From NCBI GenBank assembly GCA_963678675.1, contig OY783194.1, positions 8,485,744 through 8,549,743 on the forward strand: a stretch of DNA of 64,000 nt, written 5' to 3'. Position 1 is the stretch's first letter. Each line of letters begins with the position of its first letter. Positions 22,077-33,376 of the stretch are shown here, one piece after another. The notes below the pieces were generated by a model. It saw only the letters and a program-made list of their open reading frames with translations. It was not told the DNA's origin and ran no database searches. Both the position numbers and the translations under genes were made by a program. Origin of the DNA: Xiphydria camelus. Taxonomy: Eukaryota; Arthropoda; Insecta; Hymenoptera; Xiphydriidae.

Positions 22077-22335
22077 TGCAAGTTTCGACGTGTGTGACCG
22101 CGAATTGCGTCATCGCTGAGAGATGTCGAGTAGTCTGTATTCAACGGTGCAAAAGTGAACCAATTATTCACTTTATTATTTCATAGATTACACTTATTTT
22201 AAGCAAAAAATATGACATGTTTGTAAATCTATTTCAATGTAGTTTCGAATAATAAAACTGATTTTCCAAAAAGATATTAGGTTTTTTTTTATATGGTACG
22301 ATAACTGCAGAAATGTGATATGTTGACTCAGTTTT

Positions 22336-22680
22336 GCACCTCACGGTATCTCTGAGGATACAACCAAGATATATCTCTGAGGATACGCCCCAGATGTATT
22401 TCTGAGGATGCACCCAAGATGTATCTCTGAGGATACACCCCAGATGTATTTCTGAGGATACGCCCCAGATGTATCTCTGAGGATACACCCCAGATGTATC
22501 TCTGAGGATGCGCCCCAGATGTATCTCTGAGGATACACCCCAGATGTATTTCTGAGGCTACACCCCAGATGTATCTCTGAGCATACACCCCAGATGTATT
22601 TCTGAGGATACACCCTAGATATATCTCTGAAGATACGCCCCAGATGTATCTCTCAGGATACCCCCCAGATGTATCTCTAT
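22336..22680 (-). repeat. 25-bp minisatellite (~13 units)
   Basis: Unit CAGATGTATCTCTGAGGATACACCC, strictly 25 bp for most of the array, with T/C and A/G variants. Because 25 is not divisible by 3, reading frames rotate, and the minus strand is open in more than one frame (YPQRYIWGVSSEIHLGC-type repeats). This is probably an accident of the unit having no stop on that strand. Confidence 0.9.
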
Positions 22681-22864
22681 CATTCACCTACCGATCACCG
22701 TTCGAGCGATATACCATCACCATTCGAGCGATCAGGACGCGGACTTGGTGAATTTCCGTGGGGAAGTTATGACTGTGTGACTGCACGTCTCGAGCGACAA
22801 TTCGTAAGTTCGCTTCTGAAGTAGAATCCAACACCACTCCCGTTGACTCCCACATTTAAATATA

Positions 22865-23674
22865 CCGCATGTCCTATGGCCAACCGCGCAGGTGAGCTGC
22901 GACCTGAATTCTTGACTTCGGCAGTATTTATGGTACAGTTAGAGTGGGCTTCAGACGAGTGCGCTGCATAAGAACGAAAAGTGTCGACTGCTCTTCTAAT
23001 AGCTGTCAATTCGGGAGATTGAAGCGTTTCGTGTAACCTCAAAATCGTAAAGTTTTGAATTAGTAGTGAATAATTTGTAGAAGTGATGAGAAATAATCAT
23101 AAATAATCTTCCGAATTGACACCTTAGGTATCGCTCACGCCACTTCGTAAAACTACTTCCTAGACACGCGCGGTGCTAGCGCGGAAATAATTTCTGAAAC
23201 AAATAGGCATGAGGCGTGTAATTCGGTTGGACATCGAAAAAACCCGAATGATTGTTAACTCTCACTTCTGAACATTACTTACCATTTATTCAAAGATTCA
23301 CGATTTCGAGCTTAGACTTCGATCTCCCGAATTGATAGCCATCGGGAGATCAGACGTTTCACACTTTTCGTAAGAACGCAGCGTAAGAGCGAAAAGCGTC
23401 GTCTGATTTCCCGATGGCTGTCAATTCGGAAGATTATTTATGATTATTTCTCATCACTTCTACAAATTATTCACTACTAATTCAAAACTTTACGATTTTG
23501 AGGTTACACGAAACGCTTGGATCTCCCGAATTGACAGCTATTAGAAGAGCAGTCGACACTTTTCGTTTTTATGCAGCGCACTCGTCTGAAGCCCACTCTA
23601 CTGTACCATAAATACTGCCGAAGTCAAGAATTCAGGTCGCAGCTCACCTGCGCGGTTGGCCATAGGACATGCGG
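22865..23674. mobile_element. 810-bp palindromic MITE, TA-CCGCATGTCC ends
   Basis: Inverted ends CCGCATGTCCTATGGCCAAC, with TA outside each end. Arms pair over about 255 bp (22865-23120 with 23415-23674); the loop contains a second, smaller inverted pair (GATCTCCCGAATTGAYAGCC words). Its arms share CGACCTGAATTCTTGACTTC-like text with the much larger palindrome at 38563-41998. Confidence 0.85.
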
Positions 23675-23872
23675 TATGAATGAGTGAATGCACGTACCAT
23701 CAATGCACTGATGCTGGAAATTTTTTCTCGCAGGTCTAAGTCTTATCAACTAGCTTACACTAAACAGTCGCGAGCGACGATTCGTAGGTTCGCTTCTGTA
23801 TTACACCGAAGAGCAATCGTTGAGGGAGAGAGATTATTTCTTTCGATTAAAGTTACAAATAAGTGAAACACA

Positions 23873-23878
23873 TTTATT
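23873..23878 (-). terminator. poly(A) signal of the 23.9-kb gene
   Basis: AATAAA on the minus strand, 43 bases after the stop codon. Confidence 0.6.
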
Positions 23879-23920
23879 TTTTTTTCAATTTTTAACCATA
23901 AACTCAATTCGTTTCAGAAT

Positions 23921-24223
23921 TCACTTCTTTACAAACTCGAAATAATTGTATTTACCGCCTAGGTACTTCAAGTGCAGCTTATTCTCGCCACATTCCTTCA
24001 CAAACTCCACATCGTCACCATCCTTGAAGATCTTCTTTACTCTCGCTGGGAGGAAGACTGCGAAACTGTTTTCCAGATCCACCACAATCTTCAGACCGTA
24101 TTTCGTCGCGATCCTGTTCACTTTAGTGATCAGATACTCCTTTCCAACCTCTAGCTCGGATAATTTTTTGGTGTCCAAATATCCGGCTGATCTGCCGAGC
24201 TCCTTTAGTTTCGTGAAGTCCAT
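23921..24223 (-). CDS. small intact ORF (100 aa), possible OB-fold protein
   Basis: An uninterrupted frame of 100 codons from MDFTKLKELGRSAGYLDTKK to a lysine-rich end. Hydrophobic and charged residues alternate in short strands: VGKEYLITKVNRIATKYG, LKIVVDLENSFAVFLPARV, KKIFKDGDDVEFV, NKLHLKYLGGKYNYFEF. That five-strand look, with many lysines, suggests a small nucleic-acid-binding OB fold; this is inference from pattern, not a family match. No signal peptide or membrane span. The start is the first ATG after a TATA/initiator pair (24267-24303), and a poly(A) signal follows the stop. Codons are intact while every neighbour is decayed, so it is either a recent insertion or under selection. Small proteins of this style occur in mobile elements of insects, so a transposon or viral origin is possible. 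Confidence 0.65.
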   Translation of the reverse strand: MDFTKLKELGRSAGYLDTKKLSELEVGKEYLITKVNRIATKYGLKIVVDLENSFAVFLPARVKKIFKDGDDVEFVKECGENKLHLKYLGGKYNYFEFVKK

Positions 24224-24238
24224 TTCCTTAACTGCGGC

Positions 24239-24298
24239 TGATGGCGGTACTCCAGAGATGCGGTGTTCTGATGGCGGTACCCCAGAGATGCGGTGTTC
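24239..24298. repeat. 30-bp tandem duplication in the leader
   Basis: TGATGGCGGTACTCCAGAGA and the next ten bases occur twice in a row with one change (T to C). It lies between the TATA box and the start codon of the 100-aa gene, so it changes leader length, and may duplicate a start site or binding site. Confidence 0.9.
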
Positions 24299-24303
24299 TT
24301 ATA
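24267..24303 (-). promoter_or_regulatory. TATA box and initiator for the 100-aa gene
   Basis: Minus strand TATAAGA at 24303-24297, and ATCAGA at 24272-24267. The distance from the first T of TATA to the A of TCA is 34 bases, close to the usual 31-33 for arthropod core promoters. A second copy of the initiator words exists because of the 30-bp duplication. Confidence 0.5.
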
Positions 24304-24768
24304 GTCAATCACTGCTCAGTAGAGGGGGAAATCATCCGGCTGTATGCTGCATAGCAACAGTGATGAGTGTGGGTTCATCCAATAGCGTAGCTCCGAGATG
24401 ATGCTGCCAGTGAGAATGCGCTGGGTGTTCTTTGCATCTCGAAAGACGTCCGAGTCGCTGCCTAGCAACAGCGGGGAGTGGGGGTTCGCAGTGACGTCAT
24501 CATGTCTCAAGGTCTCCGGGAATCGAACGTGCGCAGTAGCGTTGAAATTTGATATCGAGATTACCTGGAGCAAGAGCGAGCCTGTGCATGCAAGTCAGCG
24601 AAATTTGATAGCAAGATTGCTCAGAGTTGACATCATCATATCCTGAGCTCTCTCAATAATTCCGAAAACACCAGGTGCACTCTCGCTCTCGCTTGGGTGA
24701 GTGAGGTATTTAGTGTAAACAGGTCGCGACTGGGTGTAATCAGGACTCGACGAGGTTTGCGGCGACAC

Positions 24769-26844
24769 ACAGTGGGACGAAATCCCGAAAAGCTGGCCAA
24801 AAGTCGAAAAATGAAGATTTTAATTCGGGGTTTTCGAGTGGTTGGTTAGTGACACGAGAAGTCAGAGAATCTAATTCCGAGAGAGAGAGAGCACATAATG
24901 TCTTCTATTTGATAGTGTATATCAGTTCAAAAGTAACCTTCGTCGTTGAAAGACGCGCCGATTCGAAGTCGATTCAGCCACGTTCTACTTACAAGTGGTT
25001 GCAAATTCGTAAAACTTGATCGATTTCAAATCTGCAAAATGGATTCGAGAGTTGAAAGTTTGAAGATTGTTATGGCGTATTATAAAACGCATATAAATAA
25101 TTAATGTAATATCGACGAAGAACTTATTTTTACGAAAAGTGAGATGAAATTATGATCGAAAATTTTACTCTCATAGAAAAAAGTTTATAAGTTCCGCATA
25201 ATTCCACAACGAGACTTATTGGAGATTGTAGATTGAACTATTATCTAATGGAAACAAAAAAAAATGCTACGCATAACTGCGCACTTGAAATTATTGCAAG
25301 TTTTTGTAAAAAAAGCACATGTTTCTGCACTCGGAATAGTAAAAACGTAAAATATGAAACGTAATACACTTAAACCAAATTCGGTATAGGGGGTTTTTTG
25401 GGTCGCTGATCACAAGTCTGAAGTCGGATTTCAAAAATTCAAGATGGCGGATCCAATATGGCGAGCGAGATTATCGAAAATCGATTGATTCATGTCAAAT
25501 TTGGTATAGGGGGGTTCTCTGGATTGCTGATTACGAATCTGAAGTCGGATTTCATAAATTCAAGATGGTGGATCCAATATGGCGGGCGAGATTTTGGAAA
25601 ATCGACGGATTCATGCCAAATTTGGTATAGAGGGGGGTCTTTTGGGTTATTGATTACGAATATGAAGTTATATTTACAAAAATTAAAAATTCTCTTTCCC
25701 GGAAAGGTTAATTAACTGACGGATCGGAAATAAGCCGTCTCCCGCAGCACCTACTTCGACCGATACCGCTATCCGTCGATTAATAAGTTAGCTTTGTAAA
25801 GGGCGGAAATGACTAATTATATACTAGATATGAGCTATATCCGTAGTCCTACATGCCGACTTCCATGCATAAAATTTTAATTCATGGCGCACAAATAATA
25901 CAGTCTGCCATCTTACCTATAGGACAAATGTCCGAAGACGCGCAAGAATCTAGTAATAAGAATATTAAAAAGTATAGAAGGGATTTTGCAAGAAAATCTT
26001 CTTGACAAAAAGCTATGGAAGACATTTTTTTACGATTGCTGTTAACATCCGACCCATATATTTCTAGTTTGCGTAAATTACCTTGTAAATCATTAACATC
26101 GTTACTACCAGAAGCAGTCCGAATATTAAAGGCACCAAGTGTTGGACTAACAATAAGTGAGAAAACCTGTAGTGACGATACGGCCGAATAAAGTCATTGC
26201 GCAGCTGACTATTCTTCCTCTGATGAAGAGTACTAAACATGTACTTTAATTAATTGTTAAAAATCAAAAAAAAAATTTCAAATATTAAACTCAATGTACA
26301 ATACACCAGTACTTTGTGCGACACAATGCTATTAGCCTTTTTTGCCTCCATTTTGCTGCTCTTTCATTCGACATAGGTCATGTATAGACAGAAAAGCCAA
26401 TTTCAAAAATGTGTAGTTTTAGGATAGTACTAGGTACTATTTTGAACTTTCTGTTCACCCTGTAGATTATACTTCAAATTTAAGATGTGTAAAATTAGTT
26501 TGCCTTTAAGCACAAACCTTCACCTAAAATATTTTTTTTGCGAAATGAAAAATCAAAAGTTTCCCATGTGTTGCAGACTTTTTGGATCCGCCATATCGTT
26601 TTTCGAAGTTTTGACTTCGGATTCTTAATCAGCGACCCCAAAAACCCCCGAATACCCAATTTCACCCAGATTCGATCAATTTTTGAGGAACCTTTCCGCC
26701 ATATTGGATCCGCCATATTGTTTTTCGAAATTTTGACTTCGGATTCGTAATCAGCGACCCCAAAAACTCCCGAGTACTCAATTTCACCTCGATTATACGC
26801 GTTTTCGACTTTTGGCCAGCTTTTCGGGATTTCGTCCCACTGTG
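24769..26844. mobile_element. 2.1-kb foldback, CACAGTGGGACG ends
   Basis: CACAGTGGGACGAAATCCCG, then AAAAGCTGGCCAAAAGTCG, at 24769 returns inverted at 26844. Inside are GGATCC-family segments facing each other (25367-25690 and 26570-26790) and a short coding remnant near 26016. The pairing beyond the terminal 45 bp is patchy. Confidence 0.65.
25990..26235 (+). pseudogene. unidentified coding remnant
   Basis: A frame MEDIFLRLLLTSDPYISSLR continues through a leucine-rich stretch to a stop at 26189, and after it YSSSDEEY, an acidic tail, ends near 26235. It resembles the C-terminus of a transposon protein, but I cannot name the family. Confidence 0.25.
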
Positions 26845-27059
26845 CGACGGACAGAACCTGCTGACACAGCGAGGTTCGCCACGATGGACGCAACCTGATA
26901 CTCTATTATGTAGATAAGAAATGTCGGTTAGCTCAGTCACTCGTTAGTATGCGATAGCTAGCGGATGACACGCCTTACTGCACAGCACGATTACTCGAGG
27001 TAAATAAATTCAAATTTTCCGCAATTTTTGGTCAAGTGGGTGGTTGGAGAGTGGGTGGT

Positions 27060-27830
27060 AGAGCTCCGCGGCGTGAATTCAAATCTCCCGCCATGACGCA
27101 TGCGCGCTTAAGCAAAATTAAAATTTCCCACCATTTTGCCCCTGAAAGTAGGCAACCCGGAGCGCCCACTCCGGGTTGCTAGAGCTCCGCGGCGCGAATT
27201 CAAATGTGCAAGGTGGAATCTGTTCTGTCTGGAGCAAGACCGAGCCGGCACACGCGAGTCAGCGAAATTTAATAGCAGGATTGCTCGGAGACACAACAAT
27301 TCCAGGAATCGGACGTGCGCAGTACCGTTGGAATTTGATGCACGTGCAAGTTGGCAGCTGCTTGGAGCAAGACCGAGCCTGCACACGCGAGTCAGCGAAA
27401 TTTGATAGCAGAACACAACAATTCCGGGAATCGGACGTGCGCAGTAGCGTTGCCACCTGCAATCGAGGGGTGGGGAGGTCATCGAGATGGCGCTGCGAGC
27501 GAGGTGGGGCTCCGCCAGATGGCGTTACGAGCGAGGTTGAGATGGCGCTGCGAGCGAGGTGGAGGTCCGCCAGATAGCGTTACGAGCGAGGTCGGGATGT
27601 GGGGGTTCGACCAATGGCGGAGCTCTGTTGGGGTAAAATTCAAAATGGCTGCCACCGACGGTGGCTACACCTGGCGGGGGTCGGGGAGTGGGGGTTCGAC
27701 CAATGGGAGAGCTCCGTTGGGTCACGTGATGTGCGAATTCAAATCTCCTGCCGCGACGCATGCGCACTTACGCAAAATTCAAATTTCCCGCAATTTTGCC
27801 CCTGAAAGTAGGCAACCCGTCCGGATTGAC
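27060..27830 (+). repeat. direct repeats around GAGCTCCG units
   Basis: A block of about 100 bp (CGCATGCGC, CAAAATT, TTTGCCCCTGAAAGTAGGCA) occurs at 27095-27156 and again at 27757-27820. Between them a block of about 130 bp (GAGCAAGACCGAGCC ... GGACGTGCGCAGTA) occurs at 27230 and 27363, with a third relative at 24514-24625, and a GAGCGAGGT-GAGATGGCGCTGC unit occurs four times at 27485-27595. GC-rich compared with the surroundings. Open frames here are repeat-driven. Confidence 0.65.
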
Positions 27831-27869
27831 GTTCTCGTACTCTCATAGCTTACCTACTTATGTTATGTT

Positions 27870-27937
27870 GCTTCTACTTTGAAGCTAAAAGTGGAAAATG
27901 CGGAAATTTCTCCGATTTTAAGCTTCAAAGTAGAAGC
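27870..27937. repeat. hairpin
   Basis: GCTTCTACTTTGAAGCT pairs with AGCTTCAAAGTAGAAGC across a 34-base loop. Confidence 0.8.
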
Positions 27938-29037
27938 AAAATAACAGAGCGAGAACCTACTTTGGATGCCTTAGCTTCTACTCAATGGAGAGGCTCTAGC
28001 CATCAAAATAGGGGCAAAATTTCAACTCGGGATCTAACCCTCCATTTACTGTAGCAATATATTGATACCTTTTTGCCAAAGTATCGTAAGTGACATTTTC
28101 AAGAAAATCATGATAACGCACCTATCGTAAGCATTATATGGCTGCAGACCTTCTGCCAAAGTATTGTAGGTTTATTTCAAATAAAAACGGTGTAGTTATA
28201 CATTTTATTCTATTGTGATAACACTTGTAAAATTCTTACCCGTAAAATTGTAGTAAGTCTTCGTATAAATGGTTAGGTTACTAAATGTGCCTTAAGGGGG
28301 TAGTCACCTGAAGCGAAGTCTTTTTTTAAGAATTTTTTTTCTAAGGTAAATAATTTCTTAGAATTTCAATTTTTCGCACATACTATTAGAGGTCTTAGAC
28401 TGACAGATCAACATTTTTTTTGGTTCTTCGATGATTTTCTTTCTTGGTAAAGTCGCCCAAACATGCTCCTGTTTATATTTGGTTGACATGATATCTCGAC
28501 TTTGGAATGTCTGAAAGCAGAAATTCAAGTCGATTCTTGATTTATAGGGTTCCCGCTATGGCCCGAACTAGGATTTTATACTTTCGATAAAAACGAAACA
28601 AATGGCGGACTTTTGAAATTTTTGACCTCATATTTTCAACTTGAATTGCTTATAATTTGTTTAAATATTAATAAATAATTATATGGCTAGTTCCGGCAAT
28701 AGGTACTCTTGTGTAAAATAAGCCCTTTTTGAGTCTGATCGATTTGATAGTTTTTCTTGAATCATGTCAACGAGGTCTAAGAACGTTGTTTCGGGAAAAA
28801 CTCGTTTAAAATTTCTGTACGGCATAGAGTTTTACGAGATCCGCTGCTCCTTTGCTAATTTTTTAGCATGTTCTCGAACCTTTCAGAGAAAATCACAGTT
28901 TCTGCCGTACTTTTACATATATTAACTACAAGAATATGACGGTTTTGAAAAATCAAATTTTAAAAAAGGGCCTAGTGGAATAAGCATGTGAAATCTGCCC
29001 CCACGTGTATCAGCACCAAATTTATATGATCGATAGG

Positions 29038-29739
29038 TGTTGGAGAATTGACGCGGCTTGCGTCTCTCCGCTGAGAGCCCCGGGGTAAGGAACAGTGCAA
29101 GTGTCGGGAAAAGAAATGGCAGAGCGCGAAAGAGTATTTCCGTGGTAACTTCGTCTTTAATTTGAGCAGCACTTAACGAGCGTAACCAAGGTGAAAACAG
29201 AGCAGTCCGCACTTTACAGTGATGAGCTGTGCAAAGCGTATAATGAACAGTCGCGCACGATATTATTGATCAGCTGCCGATGAGATGAAGTCGAGTGAGC
29301 AATGGCTGACCGCGAGGTCAGCCCGTGAGAATGTTCGAGAGCCCGAGCTCGGCTCGTACAAGATACCGAGCTCCCTGGAGCCTTGAACAACGAGCGGATC
29401 TAATGGTAAAGTGCGAGCGCCGATGAGAATCTATTTGATGATGAGCACTAAAACCGAGAGCAGACCGTGAGATAATAACCGCGAGATCCGAGAGCTACAC
29501 AAGACCGAGAAGCACTTAAGAAGTACCGAGCAGAACTGCGAGCGGAAGCGAGCCGCCTCTAACCGGAAAAGATGAGAGGCTCACGTGACCGAGCAACGTG
29601 GCATAGAACGGTATGCGCAAACGCGGATAGCACACTCGATGCGGCATTGATCGGCGATCGACGAGCACTGTCGCGAGGTGCTGCCGCGAGACGGAGGAAA
29701 CCCGAACAAATCGACGGACGATCACGCCATTATTCAACA
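29038..29739. mobile_element. solo LTR (702 bp) with 5-bp target duplication
   Basis: Starts TGTTGGAGAATTG, ends CATTATTCAACA, and is flanked by ATAGG on both sides (29033-29037, 29740-29744). The opposite arm of the host transposon (32267-32310, reversed) reads GATCGATAGGCATC with a single ATAGG: the empty site. The terminal TGTTG...CAACA and 5-bp duplication fit BEL/Pao or Gypsy LTRs. Internal retroviral-type genes are absent, as expected after LTR-LTR recombination. Confidence 0.9.
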
Positions 29740-30289
29740 ATAGGCATCTATGAGAAACTAAATCTAAATTTTTAGACCATCGCTATAGGGGGGGAGTTAT
29801 GAGGGGTGGAAGTAAAATCGAAAAACAGCTTTTTCTCCAGAACGGCTCGACCTATTTTCATGAAAAAAATATGTTACTCTTCCTGAAGAGTCAATTCCAT
29901 AAAAAAAATGTCTTGAATTTTTTTTTTTGAAAATTCGCCCGAAAAAAAATGCATGAAGTTTTTAAACAATTTTTTTATGTTATAATTAATCGGAACCACT
30001 CCAATTCTTTTCTTATTTTTTTCTTTGGAATGTCCTTAATAACATAATTTTTCCATTTCATCGGAAGTGTACCCCACTGAAAAATATTAACAAATGTACA
30101 CGGCTCATCACCTACCTTCTATATATATATGATATACACTGTACACTCACTACAAAGGAATTTTTCCACTTTTATAATATGATAATTCGGCACATGATAA
30201 TTGTTAATTTTTTGGAACAGTCTTTCAATGCTATTATTTATTTATCTATTATTATTTCAATGCTTCCTTTACTATGAACTTGAACTGAG

Positions 30290-31674
30290 AGACATGATGG
30301 TTTCCATGCGAAATAGGGAGTCGCGGTCTATAATGCAAGCCCTCATTGTATTTCTTTTCAAACTCCGAACCGGAAATTCCAGCAAGATGTTAGCTTCTAT
30401 ATTAGGTATAGAACATGAACAGGCGATTTCTGATTACTGTGCTAGCGCAGTTACATAATTTGAAAATGATATCTTACCAACTCGTTTCGGCATTAAAAGT
30501 ATTAGCAGAGCCAACCTTTTGAAAACCATACAACAAAAATCGCTAAAAAGTTGTTCAACGCGGACTCCTTATTTTTAATTTGTGATGGTACCTATGCACG
30601 ACACCAAAAAAGTACAAATAATGAATACCAAAGATAATCTTTCTCTGGCCAAAAGAAAGTTCCTCTTGCAAGCCTTTTACGATTTGTACTACTAATGGAT
30701 ACATAGTAGATATGCTCGGACCTTATCCTGCCAATGAAAATGATGCAAAAATTCTAGAATCTATCATTCAAAACGAGAATGGTTTATGTGCATTACTAGA
30801 AAAGAAAGATATGTTTGTACTCGATCGCGGTTTTCGAGATATAAAACAATATCTCGAAGATAAACATTTTGGAGTATTGATGCCTGCTTTGAAAGGGAAG
30901 CGCAAGCACAATTAACGACTCAAGAATCTAACCAATCTCGTTTTGTGACTAAAATTCGCTGGGTGGTTGAATCTATTCACGGCATTCTCAAACAAAAATA
31001 TCGTCTTCTAGATCACAAAATCGACAACAAACTGATACCTAAAGTTGGAGTTCATTTTAGAATTGCCTCATTTTTTAATAACTCGTACGGCAAAAGGCTA
31101 CAATCTGATGTAGTATACATGGATGAAATTTTAGAAAGAATGCACAGTCAGAATGGCACGGAAAATGATCTAGCTACCGAGGCAGAGACGAAAGGTTGGA
31201 TCCGGCGAAAGGTTCTTTTCAAAACTTTCTTCTGACGAAATCCTTGACTTTCCAGGAATGACCGAAAAGGAATTGAAGACTCTTTTTACTGGATCATACC
31301 AACTTTCCCAAGCTGTATCGTATTTAGCCGAAATGATAGATCAAGATGGAAAAGTTGTTTTCGAATATGTGATGGCTGAACCAAATGTGCTCAAATTCAA
31401 AGTACCATCTCGACACATTTCTCGGACATCATATAGATGCTTCATTAGGTACAAACCGAACAGTATCGGGATTTCTGGCATAATAAACTATGCATATGAA
31501 TGTGCTAATGGCAGAAGAACAGTTGGCTGCTGTTCTCACATTGCTGCTATTGTGTATTATTTATCAAATGCAAGATACTTATCAAAAATTATTCGACCAG
31601 CTGAAATACTAAGTAAAATGTTCATGAAAAATGGAATCGTTCCAGTAATACATGAAAACAGTGACGAGGATTAA
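30290..31674 (+). pseudogene. DDE transposase (IS4/IS5-like, ISL2EU-type) with SWIM-like end, broken
   Basis: Cut-and-paste transposase, now in at least four frames. Order: an N-terminal helical region (RESRSIMQALIVFLFKLRTG ... LASILGIEHEQAIS, 30290-30455); the first acidic residue in CDGTYA (near 30583); MLGPYPANENDAKI (30712); the second aspartate in FVLDRGFRD (near 30820); the glutamate in RWVVESIHGILKQ (30960). This is the DDE_4 pattern. The C-terminal part (31258-31674) ends in YECANGRRTVGCCSHIAA, a CxH-type SWIM-like zinc motif seen on some eukaryotic IS4-like transposases. Stops at 30456 and about 30915, and at least three frameshifts, disable it. The C-terminal third is still open over 138 codons. 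Confidence 0.75.
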
Positions 31675-32369
31675 AATTATTTTTTCATCGAGTATTTTTA
31701 ACTATATGTAAGTATTTATAAGTGAGAAGCCAGAAGACTTACAGAAATGAAGCACCCGATATCGTGAGATGCGAACTCGTTCATAGTAAAGGAAGCATTG
31801 AAATAATAATAGATAAATAAATAATAGAATTGAAAGACTGTTCCAAAAAATTAACAATTTTCATGTGCCGAATTATCATATAAAAGTGGAAAAATTCCTT
31901 GGTAGTGAGTGTACAGTGTATATCATATATAGAAGGTAGGTGACGAGCCGTGTACATTTGTTAATATTTTTCAGTTGGGTACACTTCCGATGAAATTGGA
32001 AAAATTATGTTATTAAGGACATTCCAAAGAAAAAAATAAGAAAAGAATTGGAGTGGTTCCGATTAATTATAACATAAAAAAAAATGTTTAAAAACTTCAT
32101 AAATTTTTTTCGGGAATTGACTCTTCAGGAAGAGTAACATATATTTTTTTTCCTGAAAATCGGTCGAGCCGTTCCGGAGAAAAAGCTGTTTTTCGATTTT
32201 ACTTTTCCCCCTCATAACTCCCCCCCCTATAGCGATTAGGGGTCTAAAAATTTAGGAGATTTAGTTTCTCATAGATGCCTATCGATCATATAAATTTGGT
32301 GCTGATACACGTGGGGGCAGATTTCACATGCTTATTCCGCTAGGCCCTTTGAGGAGACTACCCCCTTGA

Positions 32370-32730
32370 TACTAGGAAGCGCGACGGTGGTCTGTCAGTC
32401 CACGCAAAGGTCATAAGTGCTTGTAATTCTTTACTTATATTTTATTACATATTGCTGTTCTAGGTACCTTCCAAGAACCTAAAAGGTCATTATTTGCAAT
32501 ATCTACATGTTGACAAAATTGTACTACTTGGGTGTAATTCACGCTTTTGTCCTCACTGACCACCGTCGTCGAAATGTGTAATTTTTTTTGTATGGTAGCA
32601 AGTGGTTCCATTTAAAGAATATCTAATAAACCCAATTCCCAAATCGCTAAACGAAGAGTATTTGTTAAAAGTTTGGGAAAGGAATTGGTAAAAGACAAAA
32701 TATCTTCAAGAGCCACCTCATCGGGACTAG
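32370..32730. other. no recognised gene
   Basis: AT-rich spacer between the DDE transposon and the MITE array. Confidence 0.5.
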
Positions 32731-33376
32731 GTACACCCAGGGACACGAAATCTGTCGCTGGTGACTTTTTTTAAATGTTATTTTTAAACGTACTAACAAA
32801 TGATTAATAATCCTCATGCTTTCATTAACGAGAGTAGACGCCACCATAGCTGATGAGGGCATGAGAATTAATTGTTCATTAATTAGTACGTTTAAAAATA
32901 ACATTAAAGAAAAGTCACCAGCGACAGATTTCGTGTCCTCATGTGTACACCCAGCGTCACGAATTCTGCTTCTGGTGACTTTTGCAAAATGTCATTTTTA
33001 AGGTACTATCCAATGAACAAGTAATTCTAATGCTTTCTTTAATTACAGCGGCGTTTACCCTGGCTAATGAAAGCATTATAATTGATTGATCAAGATTAGT
33101 ACGTTTAAAACTGACATTTTGCAAAAGTCACCAGAAGCAGAATCCGTGACGCTGGGTGTACACCCGTGCTCACGGATTCCGTCGCTGGTGACTTTTTTTT
33201 AATATTATTTTTAAACGTACTAACCAATGAACAATTAATTATCATACCCTCATTAGCTACGGTGGCGTCTACTCTCGTTAATGAAAGCATGAGGATTGAT
33301 TAATCATTGGTTAATACGTTTAAAAATAACGTTTAAAAAAGTCACCAGCGACAGAATCCGTGAGCACGGGTGTACA
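32731..33376. mobile_element. three head-to-tail palindromic MITEs (~215 bp each)
   Basis: Units at about 32731-32943, 32944-33158 and 33159-33376. Each is itself an inverted repeat: (C)TGTCGCTGGTGACTTTT at one edge, GTCACCAGCGACAG at the other, with TTTTTAAACGTACTAA and its complement inside. GTGTACACCC words sit at each junction. Units 1 and 3 are close; unit 2 has GAAGCAG instead of GCGACAG. A fourth, partial member lies at 48326-48475. Confidence 0.85.

Larger units (their letters stand above)
28296..32365 (+). mobile_element. 4.1-kb DDE transposon, TTAA target, long inverted ends
   Basis: Ends read GGGGGTAGTC and GACTACCCCC; flanks are TTAA (28292) and TTGA (32366), a TTAA target with one change. 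The arms pair at 28967-29037 plus 29740-30280 with 31780-32352. A solo LTR (29038-29739) interrupts the left arm, and the left arm also carries about 660 bp (28310-28970) missing from the right. A broken transposase lies in the centre. Long TIRs with a transposase in the unique middle recur across this window. Confidence 0.75.

Noticed and set aside
22234..22687. Repeat proteins of YPQRYIWGVSSEIHLG type
   Set aside because: All derive from a 25-bp minisatellite with rotating frame; no flanking gene structure.
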